A DNA stretch of 64,000 nucleotides from Siphonodentalium dalli (GCA_032622095.1 CP136063.1:143111950-143175949); one strand, 5' to 3'; positions 1 through 12,296 are shown, counted from the stretch's first letter. Numbers and translations: made by a program. The notes: generated by a model from the letters alone, not told the origin.

Positions 1-1047
1 GGGCTCTGGCCCGGCAGACGTGGTCTGGCAGCTTTAAAGTTTTTGTTGTTGCCTATAGTCACAGGGCCTCGGCATTGCCCTCATAGTAGAGCGGCTTTGA
101 TCGAAAAAGTCCTCTAGTTTTCGAAATACCCCGACTTAGTGACTCCTCTCGACTGGTAACTCTTCTGGCTAATCCATACGTGATATATATAGTTAAAATA
201 AATCAAAACATTAATTTCAAATTTATAAATTATACTGATATATGCAGAGCAGTGATCGTCGCATTTTAAGTTTTCGGAGGAGAAGGCTCTAAATTAAATG
301 TCTTACTTTAAATTTTTCAGCACATTCGTTCCAAATTCACTTGCTGATTTAAGAAACACCTCTTTAGATAACTCAATGAATTTTAATCACCAAACAGACC
401 CATCATGCCGCTAATTAGTTAATTAACATTTAGGCTGGGCTCATGCCTTTGTGTGACCGCCAACCGAGAACATGCACCGCGGCTGCGATGTTTCAAGTTA
501 TCGGTATACCCATAATAACCACATTTATGTTATTTGAAAGGTCATATATATACACTATAATGGAACATTATTATGACTAAATTATTAAATTCAGACTTGA
601 TCTGGGTTGTTCTCTGTTGTTCTAGGTAAATAGATTCACCCCTACAGGTGGCACATTAAAAGACAAACACACCGTGGCTTTGTATGGCTCCAGTTCGAAA
701 ACGGGCAAAAATGTTAAGCTCCAGTGCGCATCCACGATAAATAATTTAGCAGATTATAGGCGTTATTGCCGAGCATAATGACATTTTATCTAATATTTGT
801 GCACAAATCTGTCTCTTTGCGCTTTGCAGATCAAATATAGATGTTACCATTGCAAAATATATGAGGCGGCTATTATAAAGTGTCAAATAGTAACATAATC
901 GTTCACTTTATGATGACATTTGGCATGAATGGCCAGCGTATGTCAATTATGAAGACTGTTTTTTTTTTCCGACAAACCAATCGCAATATTCAAAATGGCC
1001 GCCACTTGTACGAAAGGCCGACGTTTTCAGTTTTTACTCAACGTATA
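1..1047. other. intergenic, no gene recognised
   Basis: AT-rich sequence with no ORF resembling a known protein. One AAAATGGCCGCC motif lies at about 992-1003, a type that recurs across the window. No TIR, LTR or tandem array was seen here. Confidence 0.6.
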
Positions 1048-1691
1048 GGTGACACTCCACAGTTTCAACAGGTAGGGGCCCAGAAATAGGGGGCCAATAG
1101 ATTCATTGAAATTTATCTGGATTATGATCCCAAACCATGTAGACAATATATATATACCTGAAATTAGTACATAATAGGCATTCAGAATACATAATTTCCA
1201 TAATATATGGGCTATCAAGAGTTATGGCCCTTGATCTTTTGATCAAAAATGTTATTTTTATTAAAAAAATGACCAAAATATTGCATTTTCATACCCAAGG
1301 GATACGAATACCAGATTTTTTTCAAGCATGGTCACATATGTTGGTTCAAAGGCATCTGACTTCCAACATCAATGTTAAAACAATTTCAAACTTTCGCCGT
1401 TTACAATTCCAGAAAATCTATTTTTAATGCAGATGACAAATTTTGGGTGCTACAAAATTGACCCAGTATCTAGAGCCACTGTTTCGCAGAAAACGCTACT
1501 GCTGTCTATGGGTGGGGTCAAGGTCACTTGCATTTAATTTTTTCATCAGTCTAGAACACCTTCTGAAATTACACAAATTCATATCCCACTTTGTCTCAAT
1601 ATACATACCACATGAACGGTGCCAGAAACCACTAGCACTTTATATCTATAAAATCACCCCTACTGATCATTCGAAACTGTGGAGTGTCACC
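1048..1691. mobile_element. non-autonomous TIR element, copy 1 (644 bp)
   Basis: The left end reads GGTGACACTCCACAGTTT and the right end is its exact reverse complement, so this is a TIR-bounded element. A second copy with the same termini and interior lies at 2960-3531. The short ORFs inside match no known protein and simply follow the shared repeat sequence. No convincing target-site duplication was identified, so the superfamily is unassigned. Confidence 0.85.
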
Positions 1692-2959
1692 GTAAGAAAT
1701 ATGCAATATCATTTTCCGGTCATCCGGACTACATAACCATATTTCTGGAGTCATGACGATTAAAATGATATACGACACCCCATGTATTGCTTCAATTATT
1801 AGAAATTATAACAGTTGGGGTTTTAAGGTCACCCCCATGCTTTTGCCCCATTTTGTTAAATTTCAAAGCCAATGACGTCATGTTTAACGTACTGGCTAAA
1901 CAGGAACATTCCACCACTAATTGAAGCTTGATAATGTTATAAAATGTTAAAATGCAGATGATAAATTACTTCAGAATGCTTTTTTTTCTTCAATAATCAT
2001 GTTACATCATAATAAATCATGTCACTACTATGTTAATACATATATTCCCAAAAACACTGATTGGGTTCAGGCCTGATTCAATATAAATAGAAAACCATTT
2101 AAAGTCTCTAAGACTGTGACATCACCTAAACAATATGTTGTCAAGTGAAACATAGCTTGGACAACATAACTTGATCAATCGCAGTCATTGATATGCTTTA
2201 AATTTAATATTCTGATAATTTAATTGTGTTGCGCCTTGTTAAATTTACTTTTTTCAGCTATAAAACATGATGCAATGAAGACACACATGTAAATGGTGTA
2301 GCCTATGCTGTGTCAGCTAACTGAATTGTCAGTTAGATACCAACATACATGATTGAGAGAGAAATGAAGAAACTTATGGAATTAGTTGAAGTATTTTGGG
2401 TGTCTCCTCAGTCTGCCTCTGATAATAAATAGCTGTTATGATTATTATAAACTGGCATATGTATTGTGATTATCTAGGGGGTAACAGCATATACTGACAA
2501 TGGCCCCCCCCCCCATTTCGCCAATATTCTTGACATGGTCTTGGTTAATGCAATGTCCACCGCTCTATCAACACACCCACCCACTGACACTAGGCACAAA
2601 ATATTATTTGTGGATGAAAACACAACCAAATTTGACACTTATATAGATCTTTTTCATAAATACTAAAGTACCGGTAGATTCACACAGAAACTTGCACCAG
2701 AATGTTGAACTTGATTTGTATAATTGTATATGTCACTTAACACACACCAAATCTTGGCAAGTGATATTTGTCATCCCCATCCAATAGCCAGTCTACACTA
2801 CTTTAGTAAAGTTGGCAACTAATATGGGCTCTATGGCAAAAGGAAACACATATTATAAACTTTCCCACTTGGATGGGATATTTTACACAAAAGATATTTA
2901 TTTAGTGAATTAAAGTAAAGTAAACTACAACAATGGTGATATTTTAGGCAGATCTTTAA
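1692..2959. other. intergenic, no gene recognised
   Basis: Unique-looking AT-rich sequence between the two copies of the GGTGACAC element. It holds a short C-tract near 2505-2514 and nothing else I can name. Confidence 0.5.
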
Positions 2960-3531
2960 GGTGACACTCCACAGTTTCAACAGGTAGGGCCCCATAAATA
3001 GGGGACCCATATATATATTGAAATTTATCTGGATTATGATCCCAAACAATGTAGACAATATATATATATGCCTGAAATTAGTACACAATAGGCATTCAGA
3101 ATTTGATACATAATTTCCATAATATATGGGCTATCAAGAGTTATGGCCCTTGATCTTTTGATCGAAAAAATTTTATTAAAAAAAAAGTCCAAAATATTGC
3201 ATTTTCATACCCAAGGGGCACGAATACCAGATTTTTTCAAGCATGGTCACCTATGTTGGTTCAAAGGCATCTGGCTTCCAACATCAATGTGACAAAATTG
3301 ACACAGTATCTTGAGCCACTGTTTCGCAGAAAACGCTACTGCTGTCGATGGGTGGGGTCAAGGTCACTTGCATTTAATTTTTTCATCATTCTAGAACACC
3401 TTCTAAAATTACACAAAATCATATCCCACTTTGTCTCAATATACATACCACATGAATGGTGCCAGAAATCACTAGCACTTTATATCTATAAAATCACCCC
3501 TACTGATCATTCGAAACTGTGGAGTGTCACC
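2960..3531. mobile_element. non-autonomous TIR element, copy 2 (572 bp)
   Basis: Same terminal inverted repeats and same interior as the copy at 1048-1691, in the same orientation. It lacks a block of roughly 75 bp that follows the words CCAACATCAATGT in copy 1, and has small substitutions elsewhere. Two separate insertions, or a duplication with a later deletion, would both explain this. Confidence 0.85.
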
Positions 3532-3589
3532 ATACGACGAATGTGACCCTCTATTACTTATTTGAAAATTTTAATAATTCACTCAAATA

Positions 3590-3800
3590 AATGGTGTTGT
3601 AGGGTGGCCGCACCCCATAGCTGCCGTTCAGAGGGATTCAAATAGGGAACCCATGCCAGTTCTCGGCCCTTTACCGATTTAGGTCGAACTAAGAGTGGTG
3701 TAGGGTTACCCCAAAGACACCCCACATATTCACCAAACACACCCGATTCAAAATGGCCGCCGTCCAGAGGGGTCCAAATAGGGCTATAGTGTTGGTATAT
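3590..3800. repeat. degenerate two-unit tandem repeat
   Basis: A block containing GCCGTTCAGAGGGATTCAAA and AATAGGG at about 3620-3655 recurs as GCCGTCCAGAGGGGTCCAAA and AATAGGG at about 3757-3785. This indicates a diverged direct repeat with a period near 135 bp. The second unit carries an AAAATGGCCGCC motif. Confidence 0.5.
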
Positions 3801-3839
3801 TTCCAATGAATGTCAGACAACAAATGTCCCACTAATTAG

Positions 3840-4045
3840 TTGATGGAAAATCAACCAACTAACAATTTAGACCTATAAGTGTTGTAAAATTTCAAACAAA
3901 TGCTGTGAGGCATGAAATTTCCAGCTGTTGAAACTTTTGACCAAAGTTGGAGGGTTAGAACCTCCCTCACACTCCCCCTGTCGTCACGTCCCAGGGTGGA
4001 GTGCACCCCTATGATAATATCCCCGGCGCCACGTCCCTTCATATC
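3840..4045. repeat. dispersed repeat fragment ending in a GTCACGTCCC motif
   Basis: The words GAAATTTCCAGCTGTTGAAA, then TTTGACCAAAGTTGG and CTCCCCCTGTCGTCACGTC, recur in similar order at about 13860-13930 and 63830-63890. This marks a dispersed family whose full length and class are not evident here. Confidence 0.5.
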
Positions 4046-4270
4046 AGCAAAATAGCTTCATCAAAACCATTCAAGCATCTAAATCAACTTGAAAGCACAC
4101 CGAGGTGATGATTTCGGACTAGTGTACTTTCGCTGAATGCGCATCCATCGTTTAGCTTGTTATCGCAAAGGCAACGTATCATTTTGTGATATTTTATAAA
4201 CGTTGTTTTAACAAACTTACGATCCCCACATGACAATGATTTTGATCGGCAATATTAAAACAATACCAAG

Positions 4271-5088
4271 TGTTTCAGTTCCATGCTCAGGTCAAGACCA
4301 TAACAACCACCATGTTATCAAACAATGCTTTAATGGTTTAACCTGCAAATACAACAAATAAAACGTATGAACATATTGCAGGATGCACCAAACGCCCACA
4401 CAGTTGTGAGCTGCAAAACCTAAAAAATCCACATATTTGTGAACTGAACCAATGTGTAGTAATATAATAATATTGGATGGCTGGAATTGCAAGAGAAACA
4501 AATAGACCATGTGAGATGATATAGAGAAAACCATCAGCAATACAAATTAATGACAAAATAGAAATGAATAAGGGAAAAACGCCCATACGCGTGTGACCTA
4601 ACATGTATAATGCTAGAACAAAAAAGACAAATGTGGCACGCCGAAAAATGAAAAAAATGAAGATGAAATGAATTAAAAAAGGGGGAGGGGAAGCCCCGTA
4701 AATATAAATAAATATATAAGAAGCGGGGTGAAAATGAATAGAAATGAATGCAGAGAAAGATGATCATGATGAAATGATGATGACGTCACAGTTATACAGG
4801 CCTACTCAATGAATGAAATAAATTATAAATAATGTAATAAATATAGCATGTGAAACAACCGTGAAGTAAAAGTTAATGCAACATACACATTGGTGGGTAC
4901 GGCAGATAGGCAGGCTCATAGCCAACACTACTAAACAAAGTTCTTTGAAGTTAAATTATAGCTGTAAAATCAATGCACGTCTTCGGAATATCAATTTAGA
5001 ACCATACACAAATCTGGTCTCACCAAATAGCACCCTTTGGTGAACGTTCCAACAAAGTCAAATGTAGTTTATATCGCCATGCGATACA
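4271..5088 (-). repeat. 3' LTR of the Pao/BEL element
   Basis: The plus-strand left copy of the direct repeat begins TGTTTCAGTTCC at 4271 and ends GCGATACA at 5088. Relative to the minus-strand coding sequence it is the 3' LTR. It differs from the other LTR by scattered substitutions and small indels, including absence of a TA run, so the insertion is not very recent. Confidence 0.93.
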
Positions 5089-5099
5089 CTCCCGCCGCC
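5089..5099 (-). promoter_or_regulatory. polypurine tract candidate
   Basis: Read on the minus strand this is GGCGGCGGGAG, directly abutting the 3' LTR. A purine-rich tract at this exact place is what reverse transcription of an LTR element uses to prime plus-strand synthesis. It contains two pyrimidines, so the functional tract may be only the last few bases. Confidence 0.6.
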
Positions 5100-5106
5100 T
5101 TGAAAC

Positions 5107-5598
5107 TCATTCTTGTTCCTCAACTGGAAGAATGAGTATCACTCGATGTGCCGATCGTTTCACTACGGTGTCCTTGCACCCCTTATATTTCGATCCTACA
5201 CCCTGTGCCTTGTATCTAACAGATACATCACGAACTCGTCCATCTCGTCCCGCTTCCGCTAAACACACTTCGGCAAGTCTGTATTGACCACGACTTAGTG
5301 AGCAATCGGGAATTAACACAACATCTCCAACTTTCAAATCTCTTTCCAGTGCATGCCATTTCTTCCGAATTATGAGAGTATGGAAGTAATCACGTTGCCA
5401 TTTCTTCCAAAACGAATCAACGAGTTGTTGGATAAATTTCCAGCGGATACGAAAGTCTGTGCTGTCTGACCATGCCTCGGTGTGAACACGAGACGATGCT
5501 CTTCCTAGCAATAAATCGTTAGGACATAGGTATGAACCATCATTGGGGTCACTTGTTTTTGTACCAATAGACCGGTCTTTCGTTGACACAGTTTGCAA
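5107..5598 (-). pseudogene. Pao/BEL C-terminal domain (DUF5641-like) fragment
   Basis: The reading frame holds the block PNDLLLGRASS, followed by an aromatic-rich stretch ending FWKKWQRDY and a region with LKVGDVVLIPD. This is the conserved C-terminal domain that follows integrase in Pao/BEL polyproteins. It lies in a different frame from the integrase core immediately upstream (overlap 5549-5598), so a frame change near 5575 separates them. The domain itself looks continuous to its stop codon 10 bp before the polypurine tract. The ATG at the start of the frame is incidental; the domain belongs to the polyprotein. Confidence 0.85.
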
Positions 5599-6055
5599 CC
5601 TCGAATAGCATGGTTTGAAATTCCGAGAAAGTCAACACATTACAACCTACAGAACGTTCTAGACATCTCTTGATTGACTTTATCAAAGCTTCACTGCACC
5701 CATTTTCCCATGGTGCATCCGCAGACTTCGTAAATTCCCACTCCAGTCCCATCCTGCGACCATCAGATTTAATTTTGTCCCAATCCAGTCCCTGCGAAAT
5801 CGTTTGTAGCTCCTTACGTGCAGCAACGAGCTGAGATCCCCTATCAGATATTATCTTTTTGGGGTACCCCCTCTGTGAAACAAACCGTCTGAACACCATA
5901 AAAACACTGTCGGTATCGTAACCCTCGGCCAAATCAACATAAACTCCACGACAAGCAAGGCAATTAAACATCACACCATAAGCTTTCTTATGTACTCGGC
6001 GCTTGACAGTGTCCTTGATGTCGAATGGACCGAAAAGATTCACGGCGCAGTACAT
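5549..6055 (-). pseudogene. Pao/BEL integrase catalytic core fragment
   Basis: An rve-type integrase core. Residue 71 is the Asp of IISDRGSQ and residue 122 the Glu of the CSEALIKSIKR block, giving the long D-to-E spacing typical of Pao/BEL. The position expected to hold the first catalytic Asp, before LFGPF, is Asn at residue 6 of this frame, so the catalytic triad is incomplete. A frame change near 6056 separates this frame from the preceding zinc-binding part, and another near 5575 separates it from the C-terminal domain. The product would integrate element DNA if intact; this copy cannot. Confidence 0.88.
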
Positions 6056-6144
6056 GAAAGGGGAGAAGGCTTTAGTCGATCCAATGGTAGAGATCCCATT
6101 CTTTGTCCAACAACATGTTTTTCTAAATGCCTACAAACAATGCA

Positions 6145-6747
6145 TCACTTCTGTATTTGCTTTAGTAAGCGGTGTGCTCCTGGAATCCAGTACTTGCTTC
6201 TGAGTTTCGCTAGCGTTGTGTCAACGCCACAATGATCCTTCCTGTGCATACCCTCAAGTATAAGGCTCACAAGCGGATGGTCAGAAGGTAACAAAGTGAA
6301 TTCAGTTCTGTTCAACGTTCTTTTGATCCATTCTTGCATTTTCGACCCAACAACGACCAAACCGTCTCCATTCTTCTCTGCTCCCAATTGCCGATATCGA
6401 TATTCCCAGTTTTCAGGCAGATTACTTTGAATATGTTTTATCAGTTCCAATTCCGCATGCTCAAGAACATCCACAGTGATGCGATTGGCAACTGATTTGA
6501 ACGACTTACTTTCGGCAATAGTAAGCATTATTCCAACCACACGGATGAGATGATCCCAACTGTTATATTTGCCAAAATCAAATATGTTGAAATTAATGTG
6601 TCCGTGAGATATGGTGGGAATGATGTCCACATTGCGTTGTGTGGTGTATACATTAGTCACTCCCGTCTGGGAGTGCTGATGTATCCAGTTCACATTCCTT
6701 TCGAATAGGCCACTGTTCAATGGGCTTCGCGATGTACTCAGGACCAC
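6145..6747 (-). pseudogene. Pao/BEL RNase H-integrase linker and integrase zinc-binding fragment
   Basis: The frame contains a block around FDFGKYNSWDHLIRVVGIML, characteristic of the linker between RNase H and integrase in Pao/BEL proteins. It then has an HHCC-type N-terminal integrase segment: the His pair is in GMHRKDHCGVD, near KYWIPGAHRLLKQIQ. An in-frame TGA at 6145-6147 cuts it just before the two Cys (CIVC), which follow in the same frame between 6144 and 6060. The upstream boundary overlaps the RNase H frame (6653-6747), where a frame change near 6665 lies. Confidence 0.85.
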
Positions 6748-7645
6748 ACTGCCATCTCGTTCCAGTGCCCAATTTCTCGGATTCGGTGCACCTGGTTGTC
6801 ATATCACCGACATTGTCTTCGCTTGATACCCACCACCAGTCAGATGGGTCAGTCGTTGCTTGTATTTCCGCTACTCTCGTGGCAACAAATGTATCAAACC
6901 CATAGCTGGCCTTCTGGGTTTGCGCCCGTACGATCGTAGAGTCCACAATATGGATGACTTGCGAGAAATGCCATGTCATCTCCTTGATTAACTTTTCTCG
7001 AAGTCGAGAAGCAATCACAGCACCGCATAATTCAAGTCGGGGAATTGTGAGTTGTCTTAATGGGGCGATCCGGTTCTTGGCCATGATGATGCGAGCTTCG
7101 AAGTTCCCTCCACCAATATCCCATCTGACGTACGCACAAGGCCCATATGCCAGCTTACTTCCATCCGAAAAAATAACCAGCATTGGATCCCCAACTGCAT
7201 TGGTTGGCTTCAAACATCTATTGAATGAAATGTTCTCAATATCAAACATCTTGTCGAAAAATTCTACCCATTTGCTTCTACATTCTGGTGATACAGGCTC
7301 GTCCCATATCGAGATCCCAGAGGCAGTGTGTTCATGTTGATCGATGGATGAATTTCGCATTAGGCATTTCGCTTCCAGTACAAACGGAGCGATGAGTCCA
7401 AGGGGATCAAAAACAGTAGCAATTTGACTAAGCAACATCCTTCTGGTCAATGTTTCTGGTAAACAATGTGGCATATCCCGCTTCAGTAAATATCTCCCAC
7501 CTCGCACGCCTCTGGCTTTCTTTGAGAAATTAAGAATAACTTTATAATAAAATATATCACTGATGGGATGCCACCTCACCCCAAGGACTTTCTCGTCTTG
7601 TTTCTCGACAAATTGGAATTGTTTGAGTCGTTCGGCTGTTCCCAC
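6653..7645 (-). pseudogene. Pao/BEL reverse transcriptase thumb and RNase H fragment
   Basis: In the same frame as the upstream RT fragment and separated from it only by a TGA at 7679-7681. It includes the Pao-type region after the RT palm (VLGVRWHP, DPLGLIAPFVLEAK) and an RNase H domain whose first catalytic Asp is residue 161 in VIFSDGSK. Later landmarks are RLELCGAVIASRL and a DNVGDMTTR block. The family role is copying element RNA and degrading the RNA strand. The end of this frame runs past the frame change near 6665 into non-homologous residues. Confidence 0.88.
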
Positions 7646-7678
7646 ACCAGAGCCTACCCAATGTTTTATGAAGAATCC

Positions 7679-9244
7679 TCAATGCGACAAAATGCGATTA
7701 GCATCAGAAGCCAACTGTTCAGCTTCCTGACGCGTGTCCACTGACTGTAAAATGTCATCGACGTAACTATTCTTCACGATCATTTCTGACGCACCAGGTA
7801 GTGAATTGTTGAATAGTTCAGCCGTCCATTTCAGTGCGACGATCGTGATAGTTCCACTCGGTTTGTCACCGAATGTGACGGCCTGGAGAACGTATTGATC
7901 GGGTTCACGTGTGAGGTCCATGTCTCTCCACAGAAAACGATGTGTGTGTTGGTCTAGTTCACTTATGAGGATGGAATTGTACATCTTTGATATATCACCT
8001 ATGAAACCGCAGTAACTTTGCCTGAATCTGGTTAGTACTGCAAGCAAATCGTTCAGAACATTAGGCCCTTTAGCCCAGTAGCTGTTAAGAATGTGTCCCA
8101 TAAACGATGCAGAAGAATTGAACACAATTCGCAAGGGTGTGGAATCTGACTCCGGTTTAAGGACTTCGTGGTGAGGAATGTAATGCACTGGACCGTTGTA
8201 ATCACTAATCTCCTGTTTAGACAATTTGCGTGCTACCCTTCGTTCAATCATTTCGCTGATCTGCTCCATGTATTTGTTAGGATAGTCACCTCCTGTTCTG
8301 ATTAGGCGTTTCTCTATCGATTTCAATCTAGAATACACCGCGTGATAGTTGTTCGGAAGGTCGCTAGGTGATCTTAACCAAGGGTACTCAGCTGTCCATT
8401 TCGATGAGACAGAGTCCAGATGCAGACCGTTCTCGATCAACGCAAGTTCCCGTTCTTCTTGAATAGAAAAGTTTTGACCACCAATTGCACATTTACCACA
8501 CTTGCAACTTCCACACTTTGGGTCACATGACGTCCCTAGAGAGTCGACTTCAAAGAATCTGTCAAGAGATTCTTTTATCTTATTTGTATTGACGAACGTG
8601 GCACAATTCAGTGAGCACTGATCAACATAGACCATATGAATGCGAATCACGTTTGGTCGAGTTTCGTTTGGTACATCTATCAATGGGTGAGATCCACGAA
8701 GGCAGTAGCCAAAGCTGTTTTTCATCAGCTGTAAATTTCCCGATTCCTGGACAACTCTAGGCATTAAGTTGCAACAATCGGTCCCGATTAAGAGATCTAC
8801 CCTTCCAGTTGGACGCTCGATATCACTTGCGTTTATTCCATCGAACAGATTGACAACTCGACTCACATTCACATGGCCGACATGTGCGGTGACATCATCC
8901 ATCCCATACGCCTGTATTTCCCAGGTGTTGCCTTCTGCGTCCGTCAATGGTAGAGTATATTCCTCGCTATACAAAGTTTCGGTGATGTTACCTACTTTCG
9001 TTACTGATAGTGTCACGTCCGAACCTTTCAAACCGAGCTCTCTCGCAATCTTATGCGTAACTAAAGATACGTCTGCCCCAGAATCCCACAGTGTTGTTAA
9101 TATGTTGTTTTTACACTTAATCTTACTGAACATAAGTATGGTTTTTTTGCGTGGGTAATTGTTATCGGCATCTCGTGAAGAGCTGTGGTACGAAAACGCA
9201 CTGTTGTCGTCGGTATGCAGAGACGGTGGTGCATCCTGCCACAT
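7679..9244 (-). pseudogene. Pao/BEL protease and reverse transcriptase fragment
   Basis: It begins with a retropepsin-like aspartic protease, with D54-S-G-A in LWDSGADVSLV. A Cys-rich spacer follows (CDPKCGSCKCGKC). The RT domain has D417 in GFIGDISKMY and the catalytic YVDD at residues 494-497. Pao/BEL RTs typically carry YVDD. The frame ends in a TGA at 7679-7681 while RT homology continues in the same frame beyond it. Its beginning overlaps the end of gag in another frame, so gag and pol are separated by a frame change near 9240. In this family gag-pol is usually one ORF, so I read this as mutation rather than programmed shifting. Confidence 0.9.
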
Positions 9245-10518
9245 CTCCGTTGCGAATTATCGAGAATTTCACATGCTTTTCGATTAGAACATCTGTTCGA
9301 ACGATGATTAAGTTTAAGGCAAGAGAAGCAGCCGCTATTCTTTCGCAGTAACTCGATTCTGGATGTCACATCCATTTTGCCAAATGCTACACAAGTCGAA
9401 ATATCATGGGAGTCCGTTTTGTTAAACCAGCATTTGAAGGAACCATTCGGTTGTGACATGTCATCCCTTACACGACCACCCCATGCCAGATGTGCTACAA
9501 TTTCGACGAGTTGCCGGATCATGTTCTGATTCTCAGTAAGGTGTTCCTGCATGGCATCCATTAGTTTTTCCTCTCGTCCAGTCGATGAATTCACAGCATT
9601 AACCTTATGCTTGTGATGTGGGCTCCGGTGAGAACGTGATAATACATATTCGGAAGCACATTTATCCTCCAATAAAAAATCCAAGAGAGTCTCGAATTTA
9701 GCTCGTCCCTTTGTATCCCTTTTACGCCGTTTAGTAAGTGTCCATTCGCGTTTCTGTATGGCCGGTAGCCTGCGTCCGATGATGCTCATAACCGTCGCGT
9801 TATCCATCTCACTTTCCAGATGAGCTTGCTTTAAGTCCAGCCAACAACGTTCGACCGTATTAACCAGTCCCACAAATCTCTCCGGATCATCATCTTCAAC
9901 GCCAGGAAGCGAATTTATGTCCCGTATGATCACATCTGTGAGGACTTCAGGCTCACCTAATTTTGTGTTTAATCTGTCCATCATTTTCCAATAATCATCA
10001 TCGACACCCAGCACGGTAGATAAGGCTTCCTCAGAAAGACAACTTTTCAAAGCATATGGGTCCTCTCCAAAGGAGGGGACCATGTGTCTCTTAAAATCCC
10101 TAAAGAATCCCGGATATTTTCTAATATCACCGGAAAAATTTGGAGCTTCCAATTTGTTTACCCGGAAAGCAGATCCAGCTTCGACAGTTTTTGGTTTCAC
10201 TTCAGCAGGGGTTTCTCTCTTTTGTCTTCTCTTTCCATGTGAGTCAACATCACATAATTGTTTGTACACCTCATCAATGTCAGAATTAAGTTCCTTCAAC
10301 TTTTCATCATCGGTTTCTCCATCCAACATATTCAAAAATTCATCATGTTTCGTTTCAAAATTGTTATAAGCATGTTCTAACTGTTCGAATAACTTATGCA
10401 CAATATCCATATCTTCGTCCGTCAGAAATTCGCATAACCGATTGAAGAATCGTGTGAATTTTCCCCTTGACGTACTTCTGCTCCTTTTAGCAACATCAAC
10501 GTTTTCAGCTTCAGCCAT
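9097..10518 (-). pseudogene. Pao/BEL gag fragment (DUF1759-like, CCHC knuckle)
   Basis: 473 codons starting at the first ATG after the 5' LTR. Residues 1-100 are charged and helical in composition. Residues about 115-290 match the capsid-like DUF1759 layout of Pao gag (LEAPNFSGDIRKYPGFF, then a helix-rich region). Residues 397-410 form a CX2CX4HX4C zinc knuckle (CFSC...H...C), preceded by another Cys/His cluster at 363-376. Gag would package element RNA. The last ~45 residues are out of frame with pol. The ATG at 10518 is the natural start, being 27 bp from the LTR edge with no earlier ATG. Confidence 0.88.
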
Positions 10519-10544
10519 GTTGCCAGCGTCTCAATGTGTTAAAA
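10519..10544 (-). promoter_or_regulatory. primer-binding-site region of the Pao/BEL element
   Basis: This is the only space between the 5' LTR and the gag start. On the minus strand it contains TGGCAAC immediately before the ATG, and a TGG start is typical of sites complementary to a tRNA 3' CCA end. About 19 bases separate it from the LTR edge, which is longer than usual, and I cannot name the tRNA. Confidence 0.35.
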
Positions 10545-11376
10545 TGTTTCAGTTCCCTGCTCAGGTCAAGACCATAACAACCACCATGTTATCAAACAAT
10601 GCTTTAATGGTTTAACCTGCAAATACAACAAATAAAACGTATGAACATATTGCAGGATGCACCAAACGCCCACACAGTTGTGAGCTGCAAAACCTAAAAC
10701 ATCGACATAGATGTGAACTGAACCAATGTGTAGTAATATAATAATATTGGATGGCTGGAATTGCAAGAGAAACAAATAGACCATGTGAGAATGATATAGA
10801 TATAGAGAAAACCATTAGCAATACAAATTAATGACAAAATAGAAATGAATAAGGGAAAAACGCCCATACGCGTGTGACCAAACATGTATAATGCTAGAAC
10901 AAAAAAGACAAATGTGGCACGCCGAAAATGAAAAGATGAAATGAATTAAAAAAGGGGGAGGGGAAAGCCCCGTAAATATAAATAAATATATAAGAAGCGG
11001 GGTGAAAATGAATAGAAATGAATGCAAAGAAAGATGATCATGATGAAATGATGATGACGTCACAGTTATATATATATATACAGGCCTACTCAATGAAACA
11101 ATGAAACAAATTATAAATAATGTAATAAATATAGCATGTGAAACAACTGTGAAGTGAAAGTTAATGCAACATACACATTGGTGGGTACGGCAGATATGCA
11201 GGCTCATAGCCAACACTACTAAACAAAGTTCTTTGAAGTTAAATTATAGCTGTAAAATCAATGCACGTCTTCGGAATATCAATTTAGAACCATACACAAA
11301 TCTGGTCTCACCAAATAGCACCCTTTGGTGAACGTTCCAACAAAGTCAAATGTAGTTTATATCGCCATGCGATACA
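10545..11376 (-). repeat. 5' LTR of the Pao/BEL element
   Basis: Right copy of the direct repeat: TGTTTCAGTTCC at 10545 through GATACA at 11376, followed by ccaag, which matches the bases just left of the other LTR. Relative to the minus-strand genes it is the 5' LTR and should contain the promoter. An extra TATATATA run near 11067-11080 distinguishes it from the 3' LTR. Confidence 0.93.
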
Positions 11377-12296
11377 CCAAGTTGACAATAAACTGATGAT
11401 TGTAATAAAATTGAGCACATGCTCCACTCAGAATGTTTTCGGATTTGTCATAGTAAAAAGCACTGGAAATGCTGAGGTTGGGAAAATATACAAAGAATTT
11501 CAGGCCAATTGAATCATGTGGACCAAGAGCCGCTTTACATATACATAATGGACTTTTATTGAGGGAGAAATATTATTTTCTTATATAAACTTCTAACAAT
11601 AACGCTCCCTGGCACTGTGTAGGAACTGTTACATCGGAAGTCGTTCTATCGCCGGTTTGTGATGGTTCTTGACTGATTTGTTACGGTTCCTTATGATCGA
11701 AATTATACATTTTCGCGAGTTTTTGACAGCTAAAACACAATTTTTGAGCCATCTAGCTGAAAATCGATTAATTTTTCCATTCTCCTAATAATCGGTGGCC
11801 CCAATGATCGTAATAGTAACGAAAATTTCATTGTGCGAGTCATAACAACGACGAAAACCGCAAATTTTGATATTTGTTTGGGTTCTCTCCTGATCGAGTC
11901 GGTTCTCTCCCCAATTGATCGGTTCTATACGCGTAATACTATGGCTAATATTTGGCAGGATACACGGTTCAAACTGACCATATCGTGAAATTAACCAAAG
12001 ATAAACACAAAAAAATATGCCTTAAGTTAAAATTTGCACAACTTGTCACCAATGTCGATGAATTACACTGTCTTCCTATGCTTATTCAATAACCTGTGTT
12101 ACGCCTATCAAAATTCACAAAGTCGCCAGCTAGTTTGAAACATAAAGCGTGTTGCAAACCCGACATTGCCATGAGCCAATAGGCGGTTATCTATAGTGAA
12201 ATTCCATAGCACTGGACTTCGGAAAGCGTGAGCATAGACGGGGAATAGAGAGTTATCTGTCCTGTATTTTATGTTGTCTATTTTCGTAGACGCATT

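Larger units (their letters stand above)
4271..11376 (-). mobile_element. Pao/BEL LTR retrotransposon, full length but inactivated
   Basis: A 7.1 kb provirus-like element on the minus strand. It is bounded by LTRs of 818 and 832 bp, each starting TG and ending CA on the plus strand, and flanked by the 5-bp duplication ccaag (4266-4270 and 11377-11381). Inside, in minus-strand order, are gag with a CCHC knuckle, aspartic protease, reverse transcriptase (YVDD), RNase H, integrase and a DUF5641-like C-terminal domain. This domain order is that of Pao/BEL elements. There is no extra env-like ORF. The coding region is broken by at least two in-frame TGA codons (7679-7681, 6145-6147) and four frame changes (near 9240, 6665, 6056, 5575), so it cannot encode the full polyprotein. 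The clean TSD shows it has not recombined since insertion. Confidence 0.95.

Noticed and set aside
9097-9244. Gag-pol overlap as a programmed frameshift site
   Set aside because: Pao/BEL elements normally have one fused ORF, and this copy has several other random frame changes, so mutation is more likely. No clear slippery heptamer with a following structure was seen.
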